From positions 124,001 to 188,000 of the forward strand of contig DATGMF010000060.1 of the NCBI GenBank assembly GCA_035293765.1: a DNA stretch of 64,000 bases. The letters are read 5' to 3'. Below the pieces are notes generated by a model. It worked only from the letters and a program-made list of their open reading frames with translations. It searched no databases and was not told where the DNA came from. Positions within the stretch are counted from its first letter, which is position 1, and each line of letters begins with the position of its first letter. A program made the position numbers and the translations under genes. Source of the stretch: DASRHT01 sp035293765. Lineage in GTDB: Bacteria; Chloroflexota; Ktedonobacteria; Ktedonobacterales; Ktedonobacteraceae. Shown here one piece after another: positions 35,501-45,600 of this stretch.

Positions 35501-38500
35501 AGACCAATCATTTGTTCTATTGAACGCTCCAGGTAAAGCCCAACCGGCACATCGGGACCAACTCCACGACGCCGCAACAGATGCGCCAACTGGTTCGCCT
35601 GCTGGTCGAGTTCCTGGTAGCTAAGACAACGAGAGCCATCTTGCAGAGCAAGGGCTATCGGAGTACGCTCCGCCTGTTCTGTGAACAATTCATGCAAACA
35701 ACGATCCGCCGGGAAAGCGGCTGCGGTCCGATTCCACTCATGCACTAGCTGTCTATACTCGCGCTCTGTCAGCAAGGGTAAATCCTGAATGAGGGCATCA
35801 GGTCGCGCGCAGAGGCCACGCAAGAGCGTCTGATAGTGAAGTTGGAGCCGTTCAATGGTGGTCCGCTCGAACAACTGAGTATTGTACTCAATTGTTAAGT
35901 TCAGCCCGGAAGGACCTTCCTCCAGGATCAAGGAGAGATCAAACTGGGCAGCAGGGGGCAAAATTTCAAAACTCTGGGCAGACAACGCCGCAAAGTTCAG
36001 CGCAAATGAAGGCGTATTTTGCAAGACAAAGAGCACCTGGAAAAGCGGGGAACGTGCGGGATCGCGTTGAGGCTGCACAGCTTCAACCACCTGCTCGAAG
36101 GGAATCTCTTGATGAGTATAGGCATCAAGAGTAACTGCGCGCACACGATGAAGCAATTCGCGACCTGTTGGGCTGCCAGAAAGATCGGCGCGCAGGGCCA
36201 GTGTATTGACAAAAAATCCCACCAGATCTTCTAATTCTGTACGCGGGCGATTGGCAACGGGGGTGCCAACAACCAGGTCTTCCTGCCCGCTATAACGCAT
36301 CAGCAACACCAGGAAAGCCGTCAGCAGGGTCATAAAGGGAGTAACGCCTTCTTGCTGGCTGATACCGTGAATCTGCTCTCTGAGCTCGTGCGAAATCTGG
36401 AAGCGGGGCGAAGCGCCTGTAAATGTTTGCACAGGCGGACGAGGATGGTCAGTGGGCAACGCCAGCGTAGGAGGTAGGGGCGTCAGGCATTCCTTCCAAT
36501 AGGCCAGGCCAGCAGCGAAATTGGGAGCCTGCTCAGTACGCTGCCAGACGACAAAATCTCTATACTGGATCGGCGGCTCAGGCAAAGGAGAAAGGCGACC
36601 GGCAATAAAAGCATTGTAAAGCGCATTAAGCTCCCGGGTCAGGATATTCAGGGACCAGCCATCGGTAATGATGTGATGCATGGTTAGCATCAGGATGTGA
36701 TAGTCCTCCCGTATGCACAACAAACGAACGCGTAGCAGAGGACCCGCAGCTAAATCGAACGGACGACACACCTCTTCCCGCATCGCACCGAGTACCACCG
36801 GACAATCGTGGAGATTTTCAGCCGTGAAGGTAGGGGCAAGGCAACCTGATAGATCAACGATGGAGAAAGCTGGTTTGGGGCAATCGGCGATGGAGAGGAA
36901 CGGGCTTCCCTTGCTTACCTGAATCGTTGTACGCAGGCTCTCGTGGCGGCGAATCATCTCGTGAATGGCCTGATAAAGGGCCAGGCGGTTGAGAGAGCCG
37001 ACCAGCGACAGAATGAGCGGCACATTGTACATAGCGGTACCGGCCTCAAGCTGATCGACAAACCAGAGACGCTGTTGACCTAAGGAGAGAGGGAAAGCCG
37101 CGTCAGGTGAGATCATGCGAGGCTGGAGCGGGGCGATTGGTTTCAGAGCCGGTTGGAGTGAAACCGTCTGGCATCTGGCAGCCAGTTGAGCAATGGTGGG
37201 AGCTGCGAAAAGATCTTCAAGTGAAAGACGAAGCTGAAAATCGTTCCGCAGGCGTGCAAGAAGCTGCATAGCTCGCAGGGAGTCCCCGCCAATGGCAAAA
37301 AAGTTGTCGCTTCGCCCGACCTGGGACAGTTGCAGGATCTCTTGCCACAGGAGCGCAAGCCACTGCTCGCGCTCGCTCTGGGGCATATCGAGAGGGGATG
37401 TACCGGCATGCGCTTTTAGCGGATCGGGTACAGGGAGAGCTTTGCGATCCACTTTCCCGTTTTCCGTTCGTGGCAGAGAATCGAGCACGATAAAGAAGGA
37501 GGGGATCATGTAGGCAGGCAAAATGTCCAGCAGGTATTGACGCAGCGTAGAAGCATCAACAGCATGCGTGGCTCGTGCGACCACATAGGCCACCAGGCGT
37601 TTTTCGCCGGGGCGCTCCTCCCAGGCAACAACCACAACATCCTCTACAGCAGGGTGCTGACGCAGTCGGGCCTCGATCTCGCCCAGTTCAATGCGAAAGC
37701 CGCGGACCTTGACCTGGTGATCGAGCCGCCCCAGATAATCGATGGTGCCATCAGGCCGATAGCGCGCCAGATCGCCCGTTTTATAGAGGCGACGGCCAGG
37801 GGTCGCGCTAAAGGGAGCGGGAATAAAGCGTTCTGCAGTCAGATCAGGACGATTGAGATATCCGCGCGCCTGACCATCGCCTCCCAGGTACAGTTCCCCG
37901 GCAATCCCCACCGGGACGGGCTGCATATGGGCATCCACAATATAGGCTTGCGTCTGGGCCAGCGGACGGCCAATCGGTACCGCACCTTGCTCCTTCGCAC
38001 TGATGGTAGCCCAGGTTGAGTATGTGGTATCTTCTGTCGGCCCATAAAGATTACAAACCCTCTGCACGCCTGATTGCTGATAGATCGACTGCACAAGATC
38101 GCGCGTGAGAGCTTCTCCCGCCAGATTCACGGTGAGGATGGAAGCTGGCAGTCCAGTTCCGTTGAGCAGAGCCGCTGCCGCCGAGGGCACCGTGTTCAAC
38201 AACGTCACCTGTTCGCTTTCAGCCAGAGCTGGAAGGTCGAGCACAGTCGAGGCCAGGATCACTTTTCCTCCCCAGCTAAGTGGGGCAAAAAGTTCAAAAA
38301 TGGAGAGATCAAAGCAAATGGAGGTCCCGAATAATACGCCAGCCAGCTCTTCATCTGAGAATTGCTGGCGCGCCCATAGGAGAAAGATCACGGCACTCCA
38401 ATGGCTGATGCAAACGCCTTTGGGACGACCTGTGGAACCAGAAGTATAGATGACATAGGCTAGATGTTTATTGCTCATTGCTTGCGCGATATTATCCGGG

Positions 38501-40425
38501 CTTTCTCCCGCATAGAGCGCGGGATCATCCAGGCAAAGAGCTTGATCGGCAGAAAATGGCATCTGATCCACCAGTTCCCTTTGAGTCAGCACCAGCGCCA
38601 GCCCGGCGTCCTGTATCGTAAAGGCCAGACGTTCGCGAGGATAGGTTGGATCGAGCGGAACATAAGCTGCCCCGGCCTTGAGGATTGCCAGCAGCCCGAC
38701 GACCAGTTCTAGTGTGCGAGAAAGACAGAGGCCCACCAGGTGTTCTGGCCCGATCCCACGGCGGCGTAAGAGATGAGCTAGCCGGTTTGCCTGACAATTG
38801 AGCTGGTCATAGGTGAGCTGATGACCACCCGCGCTGAGGGCGATAGCCTGCGGGGTGCGCTCTGCCTGCTGCTCAAAAAGATGCTGGATACACTGGCCTG
38901 GTGCCGGCAAATGGGCCAGCGACTCGGCATTCCAGTCACGCAACAGAGAGGTTCGTTCGGAGCAAGTCAGGCAAGATAAACGCGTAATTGGTGCCGTGTA
39001 GTTATGCAAAAAGGACTGGAGCAATTGCTGATAGTGTTGCTGCAATCGGGCGATGCTCTCGACAGCAAACAGATCGCTGTTATAAGCAATAGTGAGATCC
39101 AGGCTCTGATCGCCGGCAGAGAAAGCAAAAGCGAGATCCTGAAGGGATAAAGGGGAGACCAGAGGCAACAACTGGGCCATGAGGCCGGAAGGCCGTTGCA
39201 CGAAAATAGGAAGCTCATGGAAGGCGAAAGAGACCTGGAAAAGCGGCATCCTGGTGGGATCAAGTTGCGGATACGCTGCCTCGACAATATGAGCGCAAGG
39301 TAGCTCCTGATGCCCGGCGGCATCAAGGGAACGTTGCATATGCTCGCACAATGCTTGACCTGATAGGGCATCAGCCAGCTGGACGCGTACCGGCAGCACA
39401 TTGGCAAAGGGACCGGCTACTGGCTCCAGTTCGGCGGCGCGATGCGGAGAGAGAAAGCCCGCGAGGAGATCTTTTTGACCCGTGTACTGGCCCAGCAGCA
39501 AAGCAAAAACGGTAAAGAGGAGATGAGCAAAGCTGATCTTTTCCTGCTGGCAAAACTCGCGCGCCTGTTGTATCAGTGGCGCGTCTAGCTTTGCGCTAAA
39601 AGTGGCCTGGCGGGGATGCGCAGTGGCAGCCTGCTGATGGTCGAAAGGCAAGTTCAACATGAGAGTAGCGCCCGCAAGCTGTTGTTTCCAGTATGTCTGT
39701 CGCTCTTCCAGCACAGCGCCCACGAGATGCTGACGCTGCCAACTGGCATAATCGGCGTAAGTGAGAGAAAGCTCCGGCAGCGCAATATGCTGGCCGGTAA
39801 TAGCATAGAAATACAGGGTCATCAACTCCTGGCAGAGCAGGACAGAAGTCGATTGATCCGCTATAATGGCATGCAGCGAGAGAACGAGTAGATGCTTAAA
39901 ATTGGCGAACGTGACAAGTGTTACCTTGAAAAGGGGTCCATTTGCCAGATCAAAGGTATGTGGCTGGTGAGGCAAAAGGAGCTGCTCCTGCGCTTGCTCG
40001 CTCGCATCAAGCTCCAGATGTGCAAGGTCGAGCAGAGTAATCTCAGCAGGCATCACCGGCATGATAGATTGAACAGGGGTACCATCCAGATTAGCAAAAA
40101 CCGCTCGCAGCAATTCATGGCGTTGGATCAGCGCCTGCACGCTTTGACGCAGTACAGCCATGTCCAATTCCCCATCAAGGCGGATGACGGCAAGCACCTG
40201 TAAAGTCGGATCGCCTGGACTTAGCTGTTCCAGCCACCAGAATCGCTCCTGCAAAAACGAAAGTGGATAGGTTGAGCGATCCGCGCGGCGAGCAACCTGC
40301 AAGCGATTGGCAGCAGATGTTCCCTGTTGCCGGGAAAGGCGTAGAGCTGCCTCTTTTTGCAGGCGTTTAAAGAGCTCCTTTTTCTTGTCGGATACGTCAA
40401 TAGCTCCTCTGGATATACCACTCAT
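32524..40425 (-). CDS. NRPS2: C(degenerate)-A-T-C-A-T-C
   Basis: A 2633-residue synthetase. The first C domain has H185-A-I-I-A-D-Q191 where active domains have HHxxxDG, so the catalytic second His is Ala. A1 (SGSTG near 656) has approximate pocket D-L-F-A-N-A-L-T-Y-K, close to an alanine-type code. T1 has GGDSL near 1045. C2 has HHIITDG near 1249. A2 (near 1721) has approximate pocket D-T-E-A-I-G-T-I-T-K, again acidic, suggesting a basic residue. T2 has GGHSL near 2125. The protein ends with a third C domain whose HHIISDG near 2323 is intact and which has no following A or T domain. No epimerase or TE was seen. It is preceded by FAAL2 (112 bp) and followed by the diiron oxidase (10 bp). The terminal C could pass the chain to another protein or to a free amine. 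Confidence 0.92.
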   Translation of the reverse strand: MSGISRGAIDVSDKKKELFKRLQKEAALRLSRQQGTSAANRLQVARRADRSTYPLSFLQERFWWLEQLSPGDPTLQVLAVIRLDGELDMAVLRQSVQALIQRHELLRAVFANLDGTPVQSIMPVMPAEITLLDLAHLELDASEQAQEQLLLPHQPHTFDLANGPLFKVTLVTFANFKHLLVLSLHAIIADQSTSVLLCQELMTLYFYAITGQHIALPELSLTYADYASWQRQHLVGAVLEERQTYWKQQLAGATLMLNLPFDHQQAATAHPRQATFSAKLDAPLIQQAREFCQQEKISFAHLLFTVFALLLGQYTGQKDLLAGFLSPHRAAELEPVAGPFANVLPVRVQLADALSGQALCEHMQRSLDAAGHQELPCAHIVEAAYPQLDPTRMPLFQVSFAFHELPIFVQRPSGLMAQLLPLVSPLSLQDLAFAFSAGDQSLDLTIAYNSDLFAVESIARLQQHYQQLLQSFLHNYTAPITRLSCLTCSERTSLLRDWNAESLAHLPAPGQCIQHLFEQQAERTPQAIALSAGGHQLTYDQLNCQANRLAHLLRRRGIGPEHLVGLCLSRTLELVVGLLAILKAGAAYVPLDPTYPRERLAFTIQDAGLALVLTQRELVDQMPFSADQALCLDDPALYAGESPDNIAQAMSNKHLAYVIYTSGSTGRPKGVCISHWSAVIFLLWARQQFSDEELAGVLFGTSICFDLSIFELFAPLSWGGKVILASTVLDLPALAESEQVTLLNTVPSAAAALLNGTGLPASILTVNLAGEALTRDLVQSIYQQSGVQRVCNLYGPTEDTTYSTWATISAKEQGAVPIGRPLAQTQAYIVDAHMQPVPVGIAGELYLGGDGQARGYLNRPDLTAERFIPAPFSATPGRRLYKTGDLARYRPDGTIDYLGRLDHQVKVRGFRIELGEIEARLRQHPAVEDVVVVAWEERPGEKRLVAYVVARATHAVDASTLRQYLLDILPAYMIPSFFIVLDSLPRTENGKVDRKALPVPDPLKAHAGTSPLDMPQSEREQWLALLWQEILQLSQVGRSDNFFAIGGDSLRAMQLLARLRNDFQLRLSLEDLFAAPTIAQLAARCQTVSLQPALKPIAPLQPRMISPDAAFPLSLGQQRLWFVDQLEAGTAMYNVPLILSLVGSLNRLALYQAIHEMIRRHESLRTTIQVSKGSPFLSIADCPKPAFSIVDLSGCLAPTFTAENLHDCPVVLGAMREEVCRPFDLAAGPLLRVRLLCIREDYHILMLTMHHIITDGWSLNILTRELNALYNAFIAGRLSPLPEPPIQYRDFVVWQRTEQAPNFAAGLAYWKECLTPLPPTLALPTDHPRPPVQTFTGASPRFQISHELREQIHGISQQEGVTPFMTLLTAFLVLLMRYSGQEDLVVGTPVANRPRTELEDLVGFFVNTLALRADLSGSPTGRELLHRVRAVTLDAYTHQEIPFEQVVEAVQPQRDPARSPLFQVLFVLQNTPSFALNFAALSAQSFEILPPAAQFDLSLILEEGPSGLNLTIEYNTQLFERTTIERLQLHYQTLLRGLCARPDALIQDLPLLTEREYRQLVHEWNRTAAAFPADRCLHELFTEQAERTPIALALQDGSRCLSYQELDQQANQLAHLLRRRGVGPDVPVGLYLERSIEQMIGLLAILKAGGTYVPLDTNLPPERLEYLLLNAGIKLVLTREAYRKSFRERGCDCLCLSSSQQLFAAESQAAPVSGVRPHNLAYVIYTSGSTGYPKGVLISHYNVVSCLSGIAQHYQLGTQDRLLQFNALSFDTSIEEIFHAWLRGAALVLRPADLHASFEQLHRWLEEQQITVMDIPTAYWHAWVQELKQRPLLLPSSLRLLIIGGEKAEAEHLKHWLEVTGNKVRLSNTYGPTETTITATLYDVPVDLSAADAMRAFPIGWPVPNMRCYVLDAQLHPVPVGVRGELYLAGEAVSRGYLGRPALTARRFLPDPLSEQPGQRMYRTGDQVYQRADGALIYVERVDQQIKLRGYRIELGEIEHILREQPKIQAAVVLLREEQPGRSQLVAYVQPEEGHTLDLSWLRLSLKKRLPSYMLPAVILPVNSFPLTVTGKIDRKQLPAPEQLHLIEHAIASPPQGSLEETLAGIWKNVLRIALVGREDNFFEIGGHSLLAMQVLAAIREELHMELSIRQFFAAPTIADLATAIASTTAPGQKQVESLGSMPLVPVARTGDLPLSFAQQRLWFLDQLEGSSATYTIPVVLQLTGPFNLPVFRQSMRELVRRHEVLRTTFIKGPNGPIQCIHLLPAIAIEVMAVPAGEPEQRQAAISQDIRATVQRPFDLASGPLLRVRILRLEQQRHIMIFTMHHIISDGWSMGIMAHELSVIYNAFAEGRPSPLPELSIQYADFAAWQRQNLQGERLEAHLAYWKRQLVGAPALDLPTDHPRTLISSPPGATTSQQWPLALAERIAELSQQEGVTPFMILVAGFMILLAHYSGQEDITIGTPVTNRPHPELERLVGFFVNTLALRVDLSGNPTVRALLHRVREVTLDAYEHQDVPFEQVVDAVRPKREQNRSPLFQILFVFQNTPSSDLSLTGLEITSFDTHTSTAKFDLSVGLTMHEHGLEIGTEYNTQLFELATIERFHTQYRVLLEHLTANLECNLSDLSHVLSEHRI

Positions 40426-40462
40426 CTCAGTATTCTTTCTTTATGAACATCCTACACCTGCC

Positions 40463-40545
40463 GCAGGGCAACCGCAAGGGATTGCCCCTACCCAAATAGG
40501 GCACATTGTCGGCGCAGGGCAACCGCAAGGGATTGTTCTACCCCA
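40463..40545. repeat. Tandem palindromic repeat between FAAL2 and NRPS2 (family 1)
   Basis: Two copies of GCAGGGCAACCGCAAGGGAT start at 40463 and 40514. The first continues into TGCCCCTAC, the same end as other family-1 elements. The FAAL2 stop codon (40538-40540) lies inside the second copy's edge. Confidence 0.65.
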
Positions 40546-42307
40546 TCCAGGTTTTCAATGTTCCCTGTAAAAATGCCTTGCGGCAATCGCGCCGGCGCAA
40601 TTTGCCGCTGGACGTTTTCAGCATTCCTCCAATTTTGAGGAGCAGAACCTCCTGCGCGCGTACCTCGTGGCGCTCGGTGATAGCCCTGCGCACACTTTTA
40701 ACAATCTCCTGCATATTCAATGGCGGAGGTTCAGCCCTAGCAGAACTATCCCCCGGGCGATAACGGTGATTGATTTCAGCAAGAATGATCAGCCGCTCCT
40801 CGCCATCCTGCTCAACCGAGAAGGCCGCACAACAGCCAGGGCGAATGGCAGGATGCGCCTGCTCGACAGTCAATTCAATATCTTGAGGATAGAGATTGCG
40901 TCCATTCAGAATGATTACATCCTTGATGCGCCCGGTAATGAAGAGATTCTCGTCCTGAAACACGCCGAGATCGCCGGTACGCAGAAAAGGTCCTTCTCCC
41001 GTTGCCAGGTGGGCACGGAAAGTCTCGGCAGTCTCCTCGGGACGCCGCCAGTAACCCTGAGCAACGCTTGGGCCAGAGATCCAGACTTCTCCCACCTGCG
41101 AACCCTCGCAATGCTGCCGCGTCTCGGGATTGACAATCGCGACGCTCTGTCCGTGAATCGGTCTACCACACCCAACAATATATTTCACCGCCTGCTCAGA
41201 AGCTGCGGCAGCCTCCACAGCGTTTTCTTCCATGCGCCGCTCGCTAATAGCTTTAATGCAGGTCGGTTCTTTTTTATAACTGCTCGTCGTGACGAGGGTA
41301 GCTTCGGCCAGACCATAAGCCGGCTGAAAAGCAGTTTGAGAAAAGCCGCAGGCGGCAAAGTAGCGTACAAAGCGCTCAACTGTATCACTGCGTACAGGCT
41401 CAGCCGCGATGCCTGCCCCTTCGCAGCAACTGAGGTCGAGGTTGGGCAAATCCTGCGAGGAGACACGATGTAAGCAGAGTTCATAGGCAAAGTTGGGAGC
41501 GCAGGTAAATGTTCCGCGGTAATCTGAAATAGCCTGTAACCAGCGCAGCGGACGCTGCAAAAAATCGGTTGGTGACATGAAGTACACGGGATAGCCACTA
41601 TAGAGCGGAGAGAGGATACCGATAATCAGGCCCATATCATGGAAGATAGGCAACCAGTAGACGCCTACCGGATTTGCCGTCTCATCTACCCGCCAGTAGG
41701 CATGGATCATCCCTAGATTATGTATCAGATTGCCATGACTGACCATAACCCCTCTGGGCACACTTGTTGAGCCAGAGGTGTATTGCAGAAATGCCAGCCG
41801 GTTCGTATCAATACAGCTCTCCTGCCATCGTTCAGCCAGAGGCAACTCCAGGTCATCAGTCGCCGTCCAGGTTAATTGAGCAAGATCAGGAGCTTTGTTG
41901 AGCCACCGCGTTACTTTGGTGAGCTCATTTGCTGTAGTCAATGCAATACCTGTCTGAGCGTCGGCTACAATTGCCTGGATGCGCGGCAGGTCACGGGCGG
42001 AGTGGGGAACATAGGCGGGAATGGCGAACGCGCCCGCATAAAGACAGCCAAAATAGGCGGCGATATACTCTAAACCTGAAGGGTACAGGAGTAACACCGG
42101 CTTCCCCTCTGCTCCCTGCTCTTGCAGATAGGCGCCAATAACACGCGCTCGAAGATCCAGATCTCGATACGTAAAACTTTCATTATCAGATCCGCTATAC
42201 TGGAGAAACGTATATGCGAGCTGCTCTGGTCGCTCCGCAGCGTGCTGACGTAAACGATGGACAATAGTATCTACCTCTATTGTAGAAGAGGTCGCACTTC
42301 TTCTCAT
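40538..42307 (-). CDS. Fatty acyl-AMP ligase FAAL2
   Basis: A 589-residue FAAL-group adenylate-forming enzyme, with VLLLYPSGLEYIAAYFGC, YTSGSTSVPRGV, PAYGLAEAT, RTGDLG and TSSGKLRRR. The start at 42307 is chosen because GGGAGG lies 8 bp before it; the longer frame adds 11 residues without a ribosome site. It heads the leftward operon with NRPS2 and the R2lox-like gene. No carrier protein is fused to it, and NRPS2 begins with a C domain rather than an ACP. Its acceptor must therefore be elsewhere, for example the PKS1 N-terminal ACP, the discrete ACP at 22748, or a protein outside the window. Its stop codon overlaps a palindromic repeat. Confidence 0.92.
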   Translation of the reverse strand: MRRSATSSTIEVDTIVHRLRQHAAERPEQLAYTFLQYSGSDNESFTYRDLDLRARVIGAYLQEQGAEGKPVLLLYPSGLEYIAAYFGCLYAGAFAIPAYVPHSARDLPRIQAIVADAQTGIALTTANELTKVTRWLNKAPDLAQLTWTATDDLELPLAERWQESCIDTNRLAFLQYTSGSTSVPRGVMVSHGNLIHNLGMIHAYWRVDETANPVGVYWLPIFHDMGLIIGILSPLYSGYPVYFMSPTDFLQRPLRWLQAISDYRGTFTCAPNFAYELCLHRVSSQDLPNLDLSCCEGAGIAAEPVRSDTVERFVRYFAACGFSQTAFQPAYGLAEATLVTTSSYKKEPTCIKAISERRMEENAVEAAAASEQAVKYIVGCGRPIHGQSVAIVNPETRQHCEGSQVGEVWISGPSVAQGYWRRPEETAETFRAHLATGEGPFLRTGDLGVFQDENLFITGRIKDVIILNGRNLYPQDIELTVEQAHPAIRPGCCAAFSVEQDGEERLIILAEINHRYRPGDSSARAEPPPLNMQEIVKSVRRAITERHEVRAQEVLLLKIGGMLKTSSGKLRRRDCRKAFLQGTLKTWMG

Positions 42308-42526
42308 AACAAAAACCTCCCAGATGACAACCCGAAACATAGACTATGCTGGCGCTTATACAGTTGCCTTTCTCCTTATACCAGGAGCTCAGCATGAAAA
42401 ACAATCGGGTCTGAGGTTGAATTTTTCTCATCCCCTGCTGACGCTGCCGCTCTCAGATTTTTCAGATGCGCTATCAAACTACCATCGAAAGCGCAGCTTA
42501 TGGAAGGCAAACGCTTTCATCGCGCA

Positions 42527-42544
42527 ATGTGCCTAAAGATACAT
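42527..42544. promoter_or_regulatory. Candidate operator: inverted repeat shared by both divergent promoters (site 2)
   Basis: ATGTGCC-TAAA-GATACAT followed by GTAA, in the divergent region between FAAL2 and NRPS3 and 86 bp before the NRPS3 start. Its right half and the following GTAA are identical to site 1 at 5490-5507, and the left half matches at five of seven positions. The role is inferred from shared position and layout. Confidence 0.5.
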
Positions 42545-42629
42545 GTAATAAGCTGGCAAAGTCAGTACACTATCTGCGTATGAAAAAGGCGTGCCGAAAA
42601 TATAGTAATTACAAGGGAAGGATTATCCT

Positions 42630-45600
42630 GTGAGTGATACAATGCGCAGAACCCTGGATCTTTCCACGAGAAGGAAAGAACTTTTAGAGAAGCTGAAGCA
42701 GCAGCAGGGCATTATTCCCGCTGCATCCGTCCCCCTTTTAAAGCCTGTCCCAAGAGAGGCTAGGCAGCTCTTTCCCCTCTCTTTTGCGCAACAACGACTC
42801 TGGCTGCTGGATCAGTTGGAGCCAGGCACGCCAATCTACAATATTCCGCTGGCATTGCGTTTATCAGGCAATATCAATGTGGAGGCACTCAAATATGCTC
42901 TTTGCGCAGTGATACGGCGGCACGAGGCGTTGCGCACGGCAATTGTGGCAGTGGAGGGAGTGCCCCTTCAAAAAATCATGCCAGCAGACGCCTTATTGAT
43001 ACCACTGACTGATTTGCGAGCTATGGATCAAAAGAAGCGACAGCAGGAAGCATTGCGCCTGGTCGCAGAGGAGGCAGTCCAGCCATTTGATCTGAGCCAG
43101 GGCCCGCTGATCCGAGCTGCCCTGTTTCAACTGGCAGCAGACGAATATATCTTAACGATTACGATGCATCATATTGCTGCTGATGCATGGTCGGTAGAGG
43201 TGCTGTACCAGGAAATCATCGCGCACTATAGCGCATTTGAGCAAGGACGTCCCTCCCCGTTGCCGCCATTGCCAGTGCAATACATCGATTACGCTCTCTG
43301 GCAACGCCAGTGGCTGCAAGGGGAGATGCTTGAGCGGCAGCTTGGTTATTGGAAGGAACAACTGGCGAATCTACCGACCTTATTACAACTGCCGACGGAT
43401 CGCCCCCGCCCCACAATCCAGACGTTCCACGGCGCAAGCGTTTCTTTCAGCCTCTCGTCGCTGCTGACAGCTCGCCTTAAAGCTCTTAGCCAGCGAGAGG
43501 GGGTAACGTTATTTATGATGCTGCTCGCGGCCTTTCAAGTCTGGCTATACCGTCATACAGCTCAAGAAGATATCACCGTGGGAACGCCCGTTGCTAACCG
43601 CCTCCAGGCGGATCTGGAGCCGCTGATCGGCTTTTTTATCAATACGCTGGTGCTGCGTACCGATCTTTCAGGCAATCCCAGTTTTCGCGATGTTCTCAGA
43701 CGAGTAAGAGATGTTACGCTGAATGGCTTTAACTGCCGCGAGGTCCCGTTTGAACTGATTGTTGAGACGCTACAGCCAGAGCGAAATCTAAGCTATTCTC
43801 CCCTGTTCCAGGTACTCTTTACCTTACAGAATGTATCTGCATCATCTACGCAAATCCCTTCAATCCCAGCGCCGGATTTTATTTGCGAGCCTTTAGAGGG
43901 TGAAAATACGGTCGCCAAGTTTGATCTCACACTGGCAATGAGCGAAGAGGAGATGGAGGGAGAATCTATCCTGAAAGGTGAGTTTGAGTATAACTCCGAT
44001 CTGTTTGATGCAGCCACCATCGACCGCTTTACCCGACGTTTTATCGCTCTACTCGAAGCGATAGTGGAACAACCAGACCTGCGCATGCGAGAGTTGACGT
44101 GTCTCCCTCCCGCCGAGCGCGAACAGTTGCTTATCACCTGGAACGCCACGCAAAGACCGTATGGGCAGGTTCAGTGTATTCACCAGCTCTTTGCAGAGCA
44201 GGCAACTCTTACACCCGATGCCATCGCGCTCGTTTTTGAGGACGAGCAGATCAGCTATGACGTGCTCAATCATCGGGCCAATCAACTCGCCAACTATCTG
44301 GTAAAGCGAGGAGTAGCGCCAGAAGTCCGCGTGGGTATTTGCATAGAGCGTTCAATAGATATGGTCATAGGGCTTTTAGGTATTTTAAAGGCAGGGGGAG
44401 CCTACGTCCCTCTCGACCCCGCTTATCCCACCGAACGTATCACCTTTACGCTCCAGGACGCTGGCATTTCACTGCTTCTAACGCATCAATCGCTGCTGCC
44501 CCGTTTACCCCAAATTGCTGTAGAGAGTATCTGCCTGGATAGCTTATGGCAGGAACTGACGCTGGAAAGCGCGACAGATCCTGATAGTGCGGTGCGCGCT
44601 GAAAATCTGGCCTACGTGATTTATACATCAGGTTCCACGGGCAAGCCTAAGGGCGTAATGATCCCTCATCGCGCCCTGTACAACCATATGCGCTGGATGC
44701 AGGCGGATCTCCCTCTGACCGGATCGGATCGAGTACTGCAAAAAACTCCTTTCAGCTTTGATGCCTCCATCTGGGAGTTCTATGCCCCCCTCCTCGCTGG
44801 CGCTCAACTGGTAATCGCCCGACAAGGTGGACATCAGGATAGCGACTACCTGATAGCTGCCTGCATTGAGTACGGCATTACAATCTTGCAACTGGTGCCA
44901 TCGGTGCTACGATTACTCCTGGAACAGGGCGCTGGGATGAGCCGCTGCCATAGCCTTAGAAGCGTCTTTTGTGGAGGGGAAGAACTTACAGCGGACTTGC
45001 AAAGAGCTTTTCACGCCCAACTCGATGGAGACCTCTATAACCTCTATGGCCCGAGCGAAACGACCGTCCAGGTGGCATACTGGCACTGTCGCGCAAATGA
45101 CGGGCTACGCGTCCCTATTGGACGGCCCATTGCTAACACCTATATCTACCTGCTCGACGCCCATCAGCAGGTGGTGCCGGTCGGGGTTGCAGGAGAAATA
45201 TATATCGGAGGCGAGAATCTTGGCCGTGGATACCTGGACCAGGCAGCATTGACCGCCGAGCGTTTCGTCCCTGATCCTTATAGTAGCAAGCCCGGGGCGC
45301 GGCTGTACCGCACCGGCGATCTTGGTCGCGTTCAGGCAGATGGCAGCCTGGAATATCTGGGGCGAATTGACCACCAGGTAAAAATACGCGGGCATCGTAT
45401 CGAAACAGGAGAAATCGAAAGCGTACTGATCCAGCATCCCGTAGTACAGGATGCGGTGGTGATAGTCCATGAAGATCGTCCCGGGAACAAATATCTGGTC
45501 GCTTATATTGTCACCAATCAAGATGGGGCGGCGCTATCTCAGGAATTACGCCAGTTTTTGCGGGCAAGATTACCCGATTACATGCTTCCTGCCGTCTATA

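Noticed and set aside
36820..36850. A third repeat insertion inside NRPS2 (a GTAGGGGCAAGGCAACC-like string in the C2 region)
   Set aside because: The similarity is short, the protein is only a few residues longer than normal there, and no terminal inverted repeats are visible.
40667..41473. A 268-codon plus-strand frame opposite FAAL2
   Set aside because: It is antisense to conserved FAAL motifs and lacks a domain or ribosome site.
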